64,000 nucleotides of DNA, taken from NCBI GenBank assembly GCA_946965045.2, contig OX337241.1, positions 1,240,001-1,304,000 on the forward strand, given 5' to 3'. The notes beneath the pieces are model-generated. The model did no database searches. It was not told where the DNA came from and saw only the letters and a program-made list of their open reading frames with translations. Source of the DNA: Epithemia pelagica (lineage: Eukaryota; Bacillariophyta; Bacillariophyceae; Surirellales; Surirellaceae). Position 1 is the stretch's first letter. Each line of letters starts with the position of its first letter. This document shows, in pieces, positions 1 to 12,612 of the stretch. The translations under genes were made by a program, and so were the position numbers.

Positions 1-1561
1 TGCATTCAATGGAACCTTGTGCGTTTCGCATTGTGTTGTAAAGGTCCTTTGCGTAAACGCCAGAGTCAAGTCTCTCTCCGTGACATTCATGAGCTCGGCC
101 AAGTCGGCAAGCTCTGCCTTGGTACTAACCACTGAGTGATCGTGATCGGCTGGATCGGGCGAAAACCCAATGTTTCCCAATTGCAATACCACACATACAG
201 CCTGCATCAATGTCGTGAGGAGTTGGTCCTTGACATTGATCAATTTCAAGGCACGCAAGGTTTCTTCAAACTGCGACTCATCATCAAGAGGATCCATATC
301 GGACGTATCCGTTCGGCGCTTGTGCAAAGGATTCACTGGTGCCGTGGCGCCGACATATCCAAAAGATGAGGCCGTGGCATGGTCCAATTTGTGCCAAAAT
401 TGTGCCCTGTCCGGACTGGCCAAGAGTTGGTAGAAAATGTGAAAGTTGCGTTCTGAATCTTCATGCTGTACGACACGATTCTTTTCCAACAAGTATACCT
501 CACACTTGCTTCCCACCAAGGCACAATGACGGCTGCGATTGCCCGTGTCCAACATGGAAGAATCATTGCCACTGCTACTGGTCTTGGACCAATCAAATTG
601 CAACTGCAAATACTTTCCGAATCGTGAAGAGTTGTCGTTGCGACGCGTCTTGGCATTGCCAAAGGCTTCCAACAAGGGATTTGAATCCACAATACGCTGG
701 ACAATGGGGTCATTCTGGTTGCTATAGTCCGTGCCGTATTGAGCCTCTGGTCCCCGTTGTGTGCTGGCAATGTGATTCAAGCAAATCTTGACCGTTTCTG
801 TCTTGCCTGCTCCCGATTCTCCAGATACAAGAATCGACTGATGCTCTCTACCGTACTCCCCACCAATGGTCAAACCCTTGTAGGCCAAGGCCGATACTTC
901 GTAAACATGTGGCTCCATACTCGCTCGTGGATCCTCCTCAAGATTCTGATCCCACACAAGGCGATGAGAGTAGTAGACACGCTTCTTCTCCGTGTACAAG
1001 TCCGAATACCATTGGTACGGATTAACGGCAATCACAATATCTCCTGTACGTGTGTATGGCTTTTCAGACAGATGACGCTTCTTAAGATTGTACAAGAGAG
1101 CAGCCTGTCGGAGCGTACCATGCAGCAACGAAAAGGTTGTGAGAGACACTTTTCGTACAAGGACACAAAACGACAACAACGACGACGAAATGCATTTTGA
1201 CACTAGAAAAACGTACCTCGTGCATAAACGGAAGGGAAACCATGTCTGGGAAATCTTGAAGGTTTCCATTGACATCGACATTTTGCATGGGCAACAAACC
1301 ATTGGGATAGTCGGAAAGATCCACCTCTTCTTCCCTTGAGTATTTTTGAGTTTTGCGACTTCCGCATTGAACCATTTGTTGCTCTGTCTTGAACAAGGGC
1401 CTCACAACCGTCGCTCGGGATGGTTCGCCATGCTCATCTGTTGTGGCCTTGACCTGAATGGCTGGAATCCAGGAATGATCTTTGGAACGAAGGTACACAT
1501 ACGTGTTCTTGTTGCCCTTTCCGGCTGCTTCGTCCTGTTGATTTCGTGACGTTCTTGCCAT
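1..1561 (-). CDS. Myosin heavy chain A (partial, 3' end outside window)
   Basis: Actin-based motor ATPase. Exon 1 runs 1561-1217 (115 codons), a GT-AG intron covers 1105-1216, and exon 2 runs from 1104 off the window start. Exon 1 is the N-terminal small domain; it ends in the FMHE residues that match the LHE junction of the two neighbouring myosins. Exon 2 opens with LLYNLKKRH, then shows the P-loop GESGAGKTE, switch I NDNSSRFGKYLQLQF and the KCEVYLLEKNRVV strand, so about the first 480 residues of the motor are here. Its start codon lies 813 bp beyond the stop of the next myosin on the same strand, so the two are head-to-tail. The insert SSSGNDSSMLDTGNRS after switch I is peculiar to this copy. 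The myosin call is firm; the class and tail cannot be read from this fragment. Confidence 0.93.
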
Positions 1562-2374
1562 GGTAACGAGTCGATCAAACCTCCTTGTGTCCTGTAATAG
1601 AATTTATGGAGGGAAAAGTATGCAAGAGGAGCCAAAGAAGCAAACGTCGAGACTCTCTAAATCAATGAATGGGTGAAGGGATCTTGCCAGATCCAACAAA
1701 AAATGAAGATGATTGGGATCGATTGATTCCTTTTTTCTGTTATTGCCCACCCAATTCATTATGGGACCCTGGGAATGAGCGGGCTTAGCTAAAACGATGG
1801 TGCCAACTGGTTGTCATCACTCGCAACAGGTTCACTTAGCCGACGCGATTTCGCAGGGAAAGATTGTCCTACACAATAATTATACAAGCTCTGTTGACTG
1901 GTTGGGTGGGGAGTACTTTTCTCCCAAGACAAGACATGAATGCGAGGCTGATTTGTCTCTTGGGCAATTCTATTTTGGTCTTGATCTTGTATCATTAAGA
2001 GATTTCTCGATCCTTCTCCACTACTTATTACTTATGGAATGCATCCCCCAACCACTATGCGAATTTTGATAGATCCGGATTCTCATTCAAAGAAAGAGCG
2101 AAACAACAAACAACGTCTTGTAACACAAGGCATTTCTTTGTAAACGGATCTGTCGGGACGCAGCTAAGCTCAGGAACTGCTTTGCGTTTTCAATCTATGA
2201 ACAATCCATCTCAGAACAGAACAAAAGAGGCAGCGATGTGTATTGATTTGTCTTTTTTATCAGGCTAGAGTATTCTTTAACGATCATATGTATGTAGTTG
2301 AGTTTGGTAGTACAAAAAGAGGTGCACTAGGCTCAGCCTCATAGTTACGACATGGGAAAGGAGTGCGTGCTCGG
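1562..2374. other. Intergenic spacer between myosins A and B
   Basis: This 0.8-kb stretch is the upstream region of myosin A and the downstream region of myosin B. I see no convincing gene in it; the short open frames lack any recognisable domain. Confidence 0.6.
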
Positions 2375-5300
2375 TTACATTCCTTCTCCAGTTTCGGCTT
2401 CCAATGCTGCCATGATTGCCTTGGCTTCGGCCTCGCATTCCAAAGCAATGACAACGGTATCTTCGACCAGTTGTTGTTCTTTGCTCTTGTCTTGGATCAT
2501 GTTCAAGATCCGTGCCATGGTCTTTTGGTATTCCAAACGTGTCTCTGCTTGTGCCATGTAGTCTTCTTGCTTGGCCATGCACTTTTCTTTCAACTTCTTG
2601 TTGTCCTTCTTGGCCTTTTCCAACGTTGCTGTCAAGTCCTCGTTCTTACTGTGAACGCGTCCAGTAGTTTCGTTCAAGTCATCAAAGTCGTTTCCAGTTG
2701 TTTCATTCGCTTCGATGAGTTTGTCGTTATTCTCCTTGACAACATCGTACTTGCTCTTGACCTTCTCATTGTCCTTGCGAACCTTCTTGTTTTCTTTCTT
2801 CAAGAACTCAATAAGTTTGGTGTTCTCTTCGATCTTCTTCTTTTGTTGTGCCGCAAGCTTCTTGGGTTCCATGAGAGCTTTCTTGGCTTCTTCGCTCGTC
2901 TGTTCTCGAAGAGCCTCAATCTCTTCTTGGGCCTTGGCCTTTCGGTCCGCGATTTCAGCGAGTTTTTGACGCTTTTCTTCATCGGATTCTTCCATTTTTC
3001 TCTTGATATCATCGATCTTGCCCTTGTATTCTGATCGTTGGCTCTTGCGCTTTTGGTCGCGTTCCTTCTTTTCCGCCTCGAATCGAGCTTTGCGTTCGGC
3101 CGCTTCCCGTTCTTCGGCTTCTTTCTGAGCCCGGATTTTGTCGGCATTGCCCCTGACCAAATCCGCAAGTTGCTTTCGGACCACGTAGCCACGTGCATAC
3201 TTTTGAATGGTTGTGGCTTGGGAGTCAAGACCAGTGGATCGGTTGGATTCGAGGTATTCCATGGCTCCGGCACGGAAAAATGTCTTGGTCTTTCCAACGA
3301 TAAAGGCTTTCTTGACATTTCCATTCTTGTCAACTGTTTCCTTGGGTTTGAGGGCGCACGACAAAATAGCGTCGGCGTCACAGGCCGCAGCCTTTTCATT
3401 GTCCATACTCAGAGTCTTGGCCGACGGGTACGCGTTCTTGTCCCACATGTTACCGTATCGGAAACGGACACCGTTGTTGTCCAACCGATTGGGAAAGGCG
3501 GAACGAGCCAAGGTCACGGCAGCGACCACACCAGCGCATCGAAGCTGTTCCACAGTAGGAATGTGTTCCATAAGAGTAGGCTTCTTCTTCATGTTGGGCT
3601 TGATGCACCGAATGTAACGCGATTGAGTCTTGCGAAGGTTGGACATGAGGGAGGCCAATTGCGTCTTGTATTTGCCCCAAACAGTTTCGGCCACAATGTT
3701 ACTCTTTTGACGCTTGGGAGGTCCGCGACGGCCTCCACTGGACTCCTTTTGCGGTTCCGCAACTTCAATCTTTTTTGAGACAATTTCGTTGGACGACTTG
3801 TGCATGAGGTCCTCAAGATCGGTGGGCAAGGTATCTTGATTGCTTGTCACAAAGCCTTCCGCGTCGTACATGACCTTACCGGCATAGTGATGGATACCAA
3901 AGGACATGCGGTCCGTCTTGTTGGTGATCAAGCAAGGCGATGTCTTGTTTTGTTGGAGGGCCTTTTGGACAAATTCAAAGTCGTTACCCTTGGGACGGAT
4001 ACATTCTTCGTTGAGCATGGCAAGGAGACCAGTACGGCCTTCAATCAAGTCCAACACATCTGTGTTGTCATCGTATTGAATCTCGGCGAGGGCAATTCCT
4101 TCCGCTTCGTATTCGGCTTGGACGGAACGGAAGACGTCCTCGGTAAACTTTTGCTGAAGCTTCTCGTTGGCGTAGTTGATACAGAGCTGTTCGAAACGAT
4201 TGCGAACAAAGGATTCGAAACCAAAAATATCCAACATACCCACAATACCAAAGTCATCCATGGAGCCATTCTTGTAGTTGTCTTCGGCGCATGTGGCCGC
4301 GTTAATTTCCTTGACCACCCACAAGAAAATCTTCCCGTACACCTCCTTGGCAAAGGCATCGGCGGCATCTTGGGCAAACTCCTCACTGAGAGGGACCTTG
4401 TAGGTTTCCGTCTTGGTCCTCATGGTACGTTCCGTGAAACCCAATGTAAGATCTTCGGCCGTCACTCCCATGAGGTCCGCCAAATCCGCGGCAGCCTTGG
4501 CCGATGTGATTTCGGACTTGTCCTTGTCTCCACCCTTGGCACCAAAGGTCAAGTTCCCACTTTGCAAGACGACGCAAATGGCGCGCATGAGGGCGGTCAA
4601 CTTGGCCCCTTCCACACCCACCAGGGCCAAGGTTTTGACGGTGTGTTCAAAATGTTCGGCATCGGTCTTGCCTTCGACATCCTTGGTGGCCGAGGGTCCC
4701 ACATACTTGAAGGAGTTGCGGTTGGTCCCCTTCATGGGACCCCAGAATCCACCCTTGACATCATCGGGAGCGGCAATGATTTGGTAAAAAATGTGAAAGG
4801 TCCGTTCCTTTTCGTCGTGGACCGTAACACGATTCTTTTCCAACAGGTACACTTCACATTTGGACCCGGCCAACTTGCAGTTGGAACTCGCGGTACTGGC
4901 CATGCCACCCTTGTTGCGGTTATCAAATTGGAGCTGCAAATACTTTCCAAACCGAGACGAGTTGTCATTGCGACGAGTCGAGGCATTGCCAAAGGCTTCC
5001 AACAAGGGATTGGATTCCACGACACGTTGGACGACCGGGTCCAAGTGGGCCGAGGCCGTGTCCCCGCGAAGGAGATCAATCTTTTGCGGACCACGTTGGA
5101 CACTGGCCATGTGATTCATGGCAATCTTGACCGTTTCGGTTTTTCCGGCTCCCGATTCACCCGACACGAGAATGGACTGATCTTGGCTGCGGAAGGCTAA
5201 ACCCTTGTAGGCCAAGGAGGAGACTTCGTACACATGAGGCTCCAAGCCGTCACGGGGGTCCTTTTCCGTGGCCTCCCAGACCAATTTGTTTGAATAATAC

Positions 5301-5800
5301 GTGCGCTTATTTTCGGTATACAAATCGGTGAACCATTGAAAGGGGTTGACCGCAATCACAATATCACCCGTTCGAGTGTATGGCTTGCCAAGAATGTGAC
5401 GACGTTTCAAGTTGTACAAGATACCAGCCTGTAGTGACAACCAAACAGGAAACAAGGGTTAACAATATGGCCACAGATAAAACTTTAGGTTCCGAAAGAA
5501 GAACAAACTCACCTCATGCAAGTAGGGCAACTTGACCATATCGGGAAATTCTTGAATGTTTCCATTGTGATCGACATTTTGCAAGGGCAAGACATTGGCG
5601 GGATAATCCTTGAGGCTGACGCTTCCCTGTTCGCCCTTCTTTCCCGTATTGGCACCGCACATCATGGATTGTTCATCCTTGTATTCCGGCACCGCCACAA
5701 TGGCTTGGTCACCACGAGTTTCCTCCAAAATGGCCGGTCGCCATCCATACTCGGGATCCTTAATAAACACGTAGGCGGTTTGCTTGTCCTTCTTTCCCAT
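2375..5800 (-). CDS. Myosin heavy chain B (motor, one IQ-like motif, coiled-coil tail)
   Basis: Complete two-exon myosin of about 1113 residues. Exon 1 is 5800-5513 (96 codons), the 84-bp intron 5429-5512 has gtgagt and cag borders, and exon 2 is 5428-2375. The start at 5800 (MGKKDKQ) is preferred over an in-frame ATG at 5824 because it aligns with the start of myosin C. Visible motor motifs are the P-loop GESGAGKTE, switch I NDNSSRFGKYLQLQF, switch II DIFGFESF, the actin-binding YIRCIKPN and the SH1-helix-type LRCAGVVAAVTLARSAFPNR. One IQ-like motif (IQKYARGYVVRKQL) follows, then roughly 250 residues of charged heptad-like coiled coil ending TGEGM. No FERM, MyTH4 or other globular tail domain is seen. 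It is a close paralogue of its two neighbours; cargo and class are unknown. Confidence 0.95.
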
Positions 5801-6447
5801 GATGATGCTGCTAGGTTTTGGCAATGGAACAGCAATTCAAATAGTCGACGAGTATCAATAGAGTGGGAGGTGTTGCCAAAATGTGACTATCTTGCGTTGG
5901 ACCTTTTCGAGAATCTGATGACCGACCTGTGACAGTTTTAGTTTCCTCAAGGGCCCCTTGGTGGAAGTTGGGGAGGACGGGAGAATTTCGTGTCGAACCC
6001 AAAACGCCCAAGCTTACAAAGCACCCTTCACGCTTCTTCCTGGGCAATAGTCAATGGTTGGTCTTGCCCCGTATTCGACTGTCCTTGGGACCCAAGACAC
6101 GACAGAGCCCGGTCAACAACTCCAAAACAAGAACAAGACCAAATCGTATCTTGTCTTTTCGCAGTTTCCCAACCAGCTTCCGGAAATACGGGCGGGGCAG
6201 GCGCGATAAAACTCCCCATCTAGCTAAGTTCTATTCAATTTACAAAATTCATTGTCGTATCGCTCTGGATTTCGATAGGGTGTACACCCATGTGATGTGT
6301 GACGTAGGTATTGTTTGATGGTTCAATGAGAGATTCAATGATGGTCATGGATCTTTTGACAGGTCGATCTTTCTTCGATTGGATACTGGTTGCTGTCGTC
6401 TCCTCTCCTTCTCTTGTAGTACTTGAAAGCGACGAAATCCAACAAAC
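5801..6447. other. Divergent intergenic region, myosin B / OsmC-like
   Basis: This 0.65-kb region separates the minus-strand myosin B start from the plus-strand OsmC-like start, so it should hold both promoters. I see no gene, repeat or clear promoter motif in it. Confidence 0.5.
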
Positions 6448-7389
6448 ATGACGGCAGCTCTTCAATTGCTTTCCTGGTATGCATTCAGTTTGGGCCGTGG
6501 CATCACTCCACCATGGCATCGGTGCGTCGTCGTGTACCACCTAGGACCATTCCGTCCGGCCAGTCTGGTTCACGCACCGTCATGTTCCACATCCTCCTCC
6601 TCCTCTGCGGTTTTCCATGCCACGACGACCGTCTCCCACCAAGACCCGAACGAAGAAACCAAAGAATCGTCTTTCAAGGACTCTTCTTCTTCTTCTACCC
6701 TGAAACGGTATTACTTGCAAGGACAAACGCATCCATCCAGTCCCAGTGGCGTTGTCGTCCAAACACGGAATCCATCCTTGTCGTCATCGACCACCTCACC
6801 GTCGGGTGGTCCTTCTTCTCCTACGCATGTCATGGCCACGGATTTGCCTAGGGCCATGGGAGGTCACAATTTAGCACCCCAACCGGTCGAACTGTTGGTG
6901 GCCTCGTGGATGGGCTGTACGCAAGCCACGGCCTTGTTTGTCGCCCGTCAATTGCGTCGGTCACCACCATCATCACCATCACAAAATGACGACCACAAGG
7001 ACGACGACAAGGACGACGTGTTCTTCCAGTGGCGTCATGTTTCCTTGGACCGATTGGAATTTGTCAATATTACCGCCATTCGCGATGAACGCGGAGCCTT
7101 GCACGTGCCCCTGTCGGAACCCCCTCCCGTGCCGTCGCGATTGCTGGAAATTCAAGGAACGATTCGTGTCCATGTCCGCTCTACCCAACGACGACGACAA
7201 CGACCAACCACTGCCACCAAACCAGTATTATCCCAGGCCTCGCTCGACGTGTTGCGGCATCAAACGGAACAACGATGTCCCGTGGCCAATATGATCTTGG
7301 CCAGTGGATGTCCCATCCATGTCGATTGGATTCTGGTGCCAAACGACGACAACAACGACCAAAAAGACGACGACGACGACGACAATTGA
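6448..7389 (+). CDS. OsmC/Ohr-family-like protein
   Basis: Predicted 313-residue protein. OsmC-family proteins are typically thiol peroxidases that reduce organic hydroperoxides. The first 125 residues are Ser/Thr-rich and low in complexity, probably a targeting or disordered leader. The OsmC signature begins near residue 130 with LPRAMGGHNLAPQPVELLVASWMGCTQA, where the family carries a P-x-ELL-x-A-x-x-x-C block with the first reactive cysteine. The second cysteine block appears near residue 284 as CPVANMILASGCP. Acidic or low-complexity insertions (DDHKDDDKDD, and a terminal DDDDDD run) interrupt the fold compared with bacterial members. The chosen start is the first ATG of the frame; later ATGs are possible because the leader is not conserved. 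The family call rests on the two cysteine motifs. Confidence 0.72.
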   Translation: MTAALQLLSWYAFSLGRGITPPWHRCVVVYHLGPFRPASLVHAPSCSTSSSSSAVFHATTTVSHQDPNEETKESSFKDSSSSSTLKRYYLQGQTHPSSPSGVVVQTRNPSLSSSTTSPSGGPSSPTHVMATDLPRAMGGHNLAPQPVELLVASWMGCTQATALFVARQLRRSPPSSPSQNDDHKDDDKDDVFFQWRHVSLDRLEFVNITAIRDERGALHVPLSEPPPVPSRLLEIQGTIRVHVRSTQRRRQRPTTATKPVLSQASLDVLRHQTEQRCPVANMILASGCPIHVDWILVPNDDNNDQKDDDDDDN

Positions 7390-8986
7390 CGACTGGTCCG
7401 AAACATTATGGCTGGGATGGATCGATCGTCTCTCGGCACTCTCGTACTGGTTGTGGACACCCCCAACATCCACATCGTTGCGAGAGGAGGAGGAGGAAGA
7501 TGGGTCGCCAGCAAGCAAGAGCTCCACCGAACCATTACGGGCCGGGGTCAAGAGTCTCTCCAGGGCACACTCCTGCCACGGAGCCAGGACAACATCCTAT
7601 GCTATACTGTAACGCCTTGTCTGCCAGTGGATAATCTTTCCTCACCCCATGGTATTCGCCAGTTATTATTGAACCGTGTCGGGGTCCCAGGAATTGGAAT
7701 CTATATTATATTAGAATAATCCTGCTCTATATTTAGTTTGATCCAGTTTCCAGCATAAAGTCCAAGCACAGTCGTTTGGTCCCTCCGGAATTTTCGGGGA
7801 CAAGCTCGAGAGACACGGTTCTGTTGGACCGCAGTGATGGGTTCTGCCCAGGATGGAATCCTCCAGTGTTGTGGAACAACAAGATGCGAGTGCCCGTATC
7901 GCACGTATGTTTCCCAAAACGCTACTTGTGTTGGTGGGAGTCGTGATCGAACAATTGTATATAGGTCGTCGGTTTTGTTCGTCGTGTCCATGGATCGAGA
8001 CTGCTGCAACGATGGACCAACCAATGACCGAAACACACGACACCAAAAAGAACCAACCAACTCGATGTCGGCAATCCGTCAGTCGCAGTCCCAACGAGTG
8101 TTACCACCCATGAGGGCTTTTGTCGTGAGACTCGACGACGACAACAACAACAAGACTGTGTATCAGGAGGATAACTTGTCGGATCCAGTCGTGTTCTCCG
8201 TCGTACGTGTTGGTCCGTTCCGGAAAGAGAGACAGAGTACAGTTCTCGAAAGGAGAGGTTGGTATGGGTGGTTGGCTTGAGGAAAGAGACTTTCCCTTGG
8301 TGGTTCGGATTCTTGGATTCCACGACGAGTTCTGGACGACTAAAGAAGCGAAAGGACGGAGATGATACTACCAGCGTTCGGTTTTCGTCATGAACTCGTC
8401 ATTTGTTCCACCAGTCTCCCCTCATTCCAAACGTCCCTGTCTGGATACGTTCGTAGTTCAATCATAGTAGTAGGCTTGCCGAAGCAGTATCTCGGTTGGA
8501 TGGATCCAAGGAGGAGGATCTCTTCTCGACGACGCGGTCGAACGTCGAACGATACAAATCCCCAAGGAAACGAGAGTGTCACATAATCAGAGACTTGGTT
8601 GGCTGGCCTGGCGCACCGATACAAGATCAAGACTGCATGCTCCGTTCGGTACTATTGCCCCCAGGAGAGTTTTGCGCTTGTCCCTTCGTAACCAATTTTG
8701 TACTATCTGTATATCAACCCCGACCAAGTTTGAGGGGAGAAAAAGTCTACTGGGTAAAATGCCAGCTGTGTAGGTCATACTTCGCCCCCAAGACCCCCAA
8801 CAAGAGATCTTTTCTCAACATGTCCACACACAAGGCCCTGACTTTTTTCTCGTCGTTCGGGAGACAAAGACCACGAGGTCACAAATTTCAGTGATTGACC
8901 AAAACACACACACACAACCCTCCTCTTTTTCTTGAAACACCGGTCAACACAGTGACATACCAGAACGAAGCAAGATCAACATCATC
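7390..8986. other. 1.6-kb region without a convincing gene
   Basis: This lies between the OsmC-like stop and the myosin C start, both on the plus strand. Several 60-150 codon open frames exist on both strands, including one at 7834-8280 and one at 7853-8113, but they overlap in competing frames and show no domain. It may include the 3' end of the OsmC-like transcript and the myosin C promoter. Confidence 0.45.
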
Positions 8987-11900
8987 ATGGGTGAAGGAAA
9001 GAAGAAAGATCCCCTCGTCTTTATCAAGGACTCCACCTATGGTTGGATTCCCGCCCAGGTGCAAAGTCAATCCGGTGACAAGGCGGTCGTCAAGGTCTTT
9101 AATTACCGGGACGAACAATCCATTACCTGCGATGGCGGAGCCAACGCCTCGGGTGCCGATGAAGAAACCATCAACCTCAAGGATTACGCACATGGTGTCT
9201 TGCCCTTGCAAAATGTCAATGGCAGCAACCGTCTCGTGGCCTACCCCGATATGGTCAAGCTCCCCTACCTTCATGAGGTACGCACGCTCTTGTCTCTTGT
9301 TATGTCTTCTCTCGTTCAAAAAAAGACTCTTCTCTGGAGCGGAACCATGAGTGATGCAAAGATTCGTCTTGTTGTTGCCTTAACTCACATATTCCTTGTC
9401 TCCTTTTTCCTTTTTCACAACAACAACAACAGGCTGGTATTTTGTACAACTTGAAAAAGCGCCATGCCGACGGAAACCCCTACACACGTACGGGTGACAT
9501 TATCATTGCCGTCAATCCCTTTCAATGGTTCAATGACTTGTACACGGAAAAGAAGCGTTCCTATTACTCCAACAAATTGGTCTGGGACAAGGACGATGAA
9601 AAGGATGCTCGAGAGGGCATGGAACCCCATGTCTACGAAGTCTCGGCCTTGTCCTACAAGGGCTTGGCCTTTGGCGGAGAAGATCAATCCATTCTCGTTT
9701 CCGGTGAATCGGGAGCGGGCAAGACGGAAACGGTCAAGATTGCCATGAATCACATGGCCAGTGTGCAACAGGGACCCGCCGGGGCCTCCTCCGGTGGATT
9801 GGACCCCGTGGTGCAACGTGTCGTGGATTCCAATCCCTTGTTGGAAGCCTTTGGCAATGCCAAGACCCGTCGCAATGACAACTCGTCCCGGTTTGGCAAA
9901 TACTTGCAATTGCAATTTGACAATAGCGAAGCAGCCGTCATGGCCTTTGGCGACAAATCCGTGTCCAAATGTCGTTTGGCCGGATCCAAGTGTGAAGTCT
10001 ACCTGTTGGAAAAGAATCGCGTCGTGGGTCATGATTCCGAAGAACGAACCTACCACATTTTCTACCAACTCCTCTGTGCGCCCGAAAGTGAAAAGACCAA
10101 GTACTGGGATGGCCTCCGCGGAACCAATTTGGACTCGTTCAAATACGTGGGTCACACATCGACCAAAAAAATTGAAGGCAAGACGGATGCCGAACATTAC
10201 GAACACACGGTCAAGACCTTGCAATTGATCAATGTGACGGGCGACAAACTCAAGAGTATGATGCGGGCCATTTGTGCCGTCATGCAACTGGGGAACATCA
10301 ACTTTAAGGAAAAGGGTGGCGATGCCGATTCCTGTGAGTGCAGTACGCCGGCCGAACTCAAGGCCTTGGCCAGTATCATTGGTGTGTCCGAAAATGACTT
10401 GACCTTGGCCTTTACCGAACGTACCATGAAGACCAAAACCGAAGAATACAAGGTGCCCTTGAACAAGACCTTTGCCAAGGATGCCTGTGATGCTTTGGCC
10501 AAGGAAGTGTACGGAAAGGTTTTCTTGTGGCTCGTCGAAGAAATCAACGCCGCTACCTGCGCCGAAGACAATTACAAGAAAGCCAACGTGCACAGCTTTG
10601 GGTTGATTGGTTTGCTGGATATCTTTGGGTTCGAATCCTTTGTGGTCAATCGCTTTGAACAATTGTGCATCAACTACGCCAACGAAAAGTTGCAACAAAA
10701 GTTCACGGAAGACATCTTCCGTTCCGTCCAAGAAGAATACGAATCCGAAGGAATCGAATTGGCGGAAATCTACTACGATGATAACACCGATGTCTTGGAC
10801 TTGATTGAAGGACGCTCGGGTCTCTTGGCCTTGTTGAACGAAGAATGTGTGCGTCCCAAGGGTAACGACTTTGACTTTGTCCAAAAGGCTCTTCAACAAA
10901 ACAAGGCCTCTCCTTGCCTCATCATCAACAAGCTTGACCGCATGTCGTTTGGTATCCACCATTACGCTGGAAAGGTCATGTACGACGCCGACCAATTTGT
11001 CTCGCGCAATCAAGACACCTTGCCCACCGATTTGGGAGATTTGTGCTCCAAGTCGGACAACTTTATCATTTCCTCCAACATTGATTCCACGGCGGCCCCC
11101 GCCAAGGAATCCTCCGGTCGGAGTGCCCCCAAGCGTACCAAGTCCAACCTGGTGGCACCCACGGTTTGGGGCAAATACAAGACGCAATTGTTCTCCCTCA
11201 TGTCCAACCTTCGCAAGACGTCATCTCGCTACATTCGATGCATCAAGCCCAACATGAAGAAAGTCCCCGTCATTATGGAACACATTCCCACCATTGAACA
11301 GCTTCGATGTGCCGGTGTGGTTGCTGCCGTGACCTTGTCCCGCTCTGCCTTTCCCAATCGAATTGAGAACTCGGTGGTCCGTTACCGCTACGCTTCGCAA
11401 TGGGATCCCAATGCCTGTCCCTCCAAGCGTAGCAGCAGCATGTCTCCTCAAGATGGTCAACGTGCGGATATCGATGCCATTCTCACCTATGCCCTCCGCG
11501 AGAAGGAGGTCCACGAAAAGGGACGCGTCGTCAAGGCCTTTGTCGTCGGAAAGACCAAGACGTACTTCCGTGCCGGTGCCTTGGAATTCTTGGAATCTCA
11601 CCGTTTGGAAAATGGTTTGGATGCTCCCGCCACTATTATCCAAAAGTACGCTCGTGGATTCCTGGTCCGTCACTCGTGGCAAGACCGGATGAAGGAGGCC
11701 ATGGAAGAAGAACGCCGAAAGAAGGAAGAGGAAGAGAAAAAGAAGCTCGAGGCAGCACGACGCAAGGCCGAGGAAGCCAAGAAGAAGGCTCAAGCCGAAG
11801 CCAAGCGCATGCGCGAAGAAAAGGCCAGACGCGAACGGGAAGAACAAGAGCGCCTCAAACGCGAGGAAGAGGAACGAAAGCGTCAACAGGAATTGGCCGA

Positions 11901-12612
11901 ACAAAAAGCCATCGAAGCCGAAGAGAAAGCCTTCCAGAAGGAGATCAAGAAGCTCAAGGAGCAGGTGAAGCAGATGGAACATGAACTCGAGGCTCGTGAG
12001 AAATCCAACTTGCAAAAGGTGAAAAAGGCCGAGGCTGAAGTTGATGCCATTGAAGGAGAACGCACTGCTCTTGAAGAAGAGCACAACGCGATTATGCGTG
12101 AGGCTGCCAAGATCGACAAGGCCGAAATTGCTACCGCACGTAAGAAGATTGAAGAGAGTGACAAGATCATCTCGTACTTGCGCAAGGAAAACAAGAAGGT
12201 TCGGGACGGCTCGGAAAAGATGAAGGACGACTTGCAAGAGTTGAAGGAACAAAACAACCGCCTCATCGAGGCCAACGCTTCAGCTGGTGCTTCGTTGGAT
12301 TCCTTGGAGAAGCAAAAGAAGAATATTGCCACTCACAACGCCAAATTGGACGACAACCTCAAGAAATGGAAGTCCCAGAACTCGCAACTCAAGGCAGACT
12401 TGGAAAACCGAACGGCCTATTACAAGGCAGAAACACGTATTCGTCAAGAGTACGAAAAGGCTATGGAGAAGATTGTAGAAATCATGGAAGGCAAATGTGA
12501 TGATGCCAGACTGATCGAAGATGTCAGCAACGCACAATTGCAATGTGAGGCAATAGCAGCGCAAAAGGGTGGTGGACCAGGACTCATGAGTTCCGATGTA
12601 TCGGACTTGTAG
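8987..12612 (+). CDS. Myosin heavy chain C (motor, one IQ-like motif, long coiled coil)
   Basis: Complete two-exon myosin of about 1156 residues. Exon 1 is 8987-9277 (97 codons), the intron 9278-9432 starts gtacgc and ends in a run of aac followed by ag, and exon 2 is 9433-12612. The P-loop GESGAGKTE lies near residues 188-196, followed by switch I NDNSSRFGKYLQLQF, switch II DIFGFESF near 493, YIRCIKPN, and the SH1-type helix LRCAGVVAAVTLSRSAFPNR. One IQ-like motif, IQKYARGFLVRHSW, is near 832. A very charged Glu/Lys/Arg-rich coiled coil of about 270 residues follows and the protein ends SSDVSDL, with no globular cargo domain. It is transcribed away from myosins A and B, so the cluster probably arose by duplication with an inversion. 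A large antisense open frame over the motor is a codon-bias shadow. Confidence 0.96.

Noticed and set aside
3800-5200. 466-codon antisense open frame over the myosin B motor
   Set aside because: It lies on the opposite strand of a well-supported myosin exon, and its sequence is a codon-bias shadow with no domain.
7834-8323. Competing open frames on both strands between the OsmC-like gene and myosin C
   Set aside because: Up to 150 codons, but no domain, no agreement of splice sites and strong overlap between frames.
9415-11187. 590-codon antisense open frame over myosin C
   Set aside because: Antisense to a complete myosin motor; long shadow frames are expected given the gene's codon bias.
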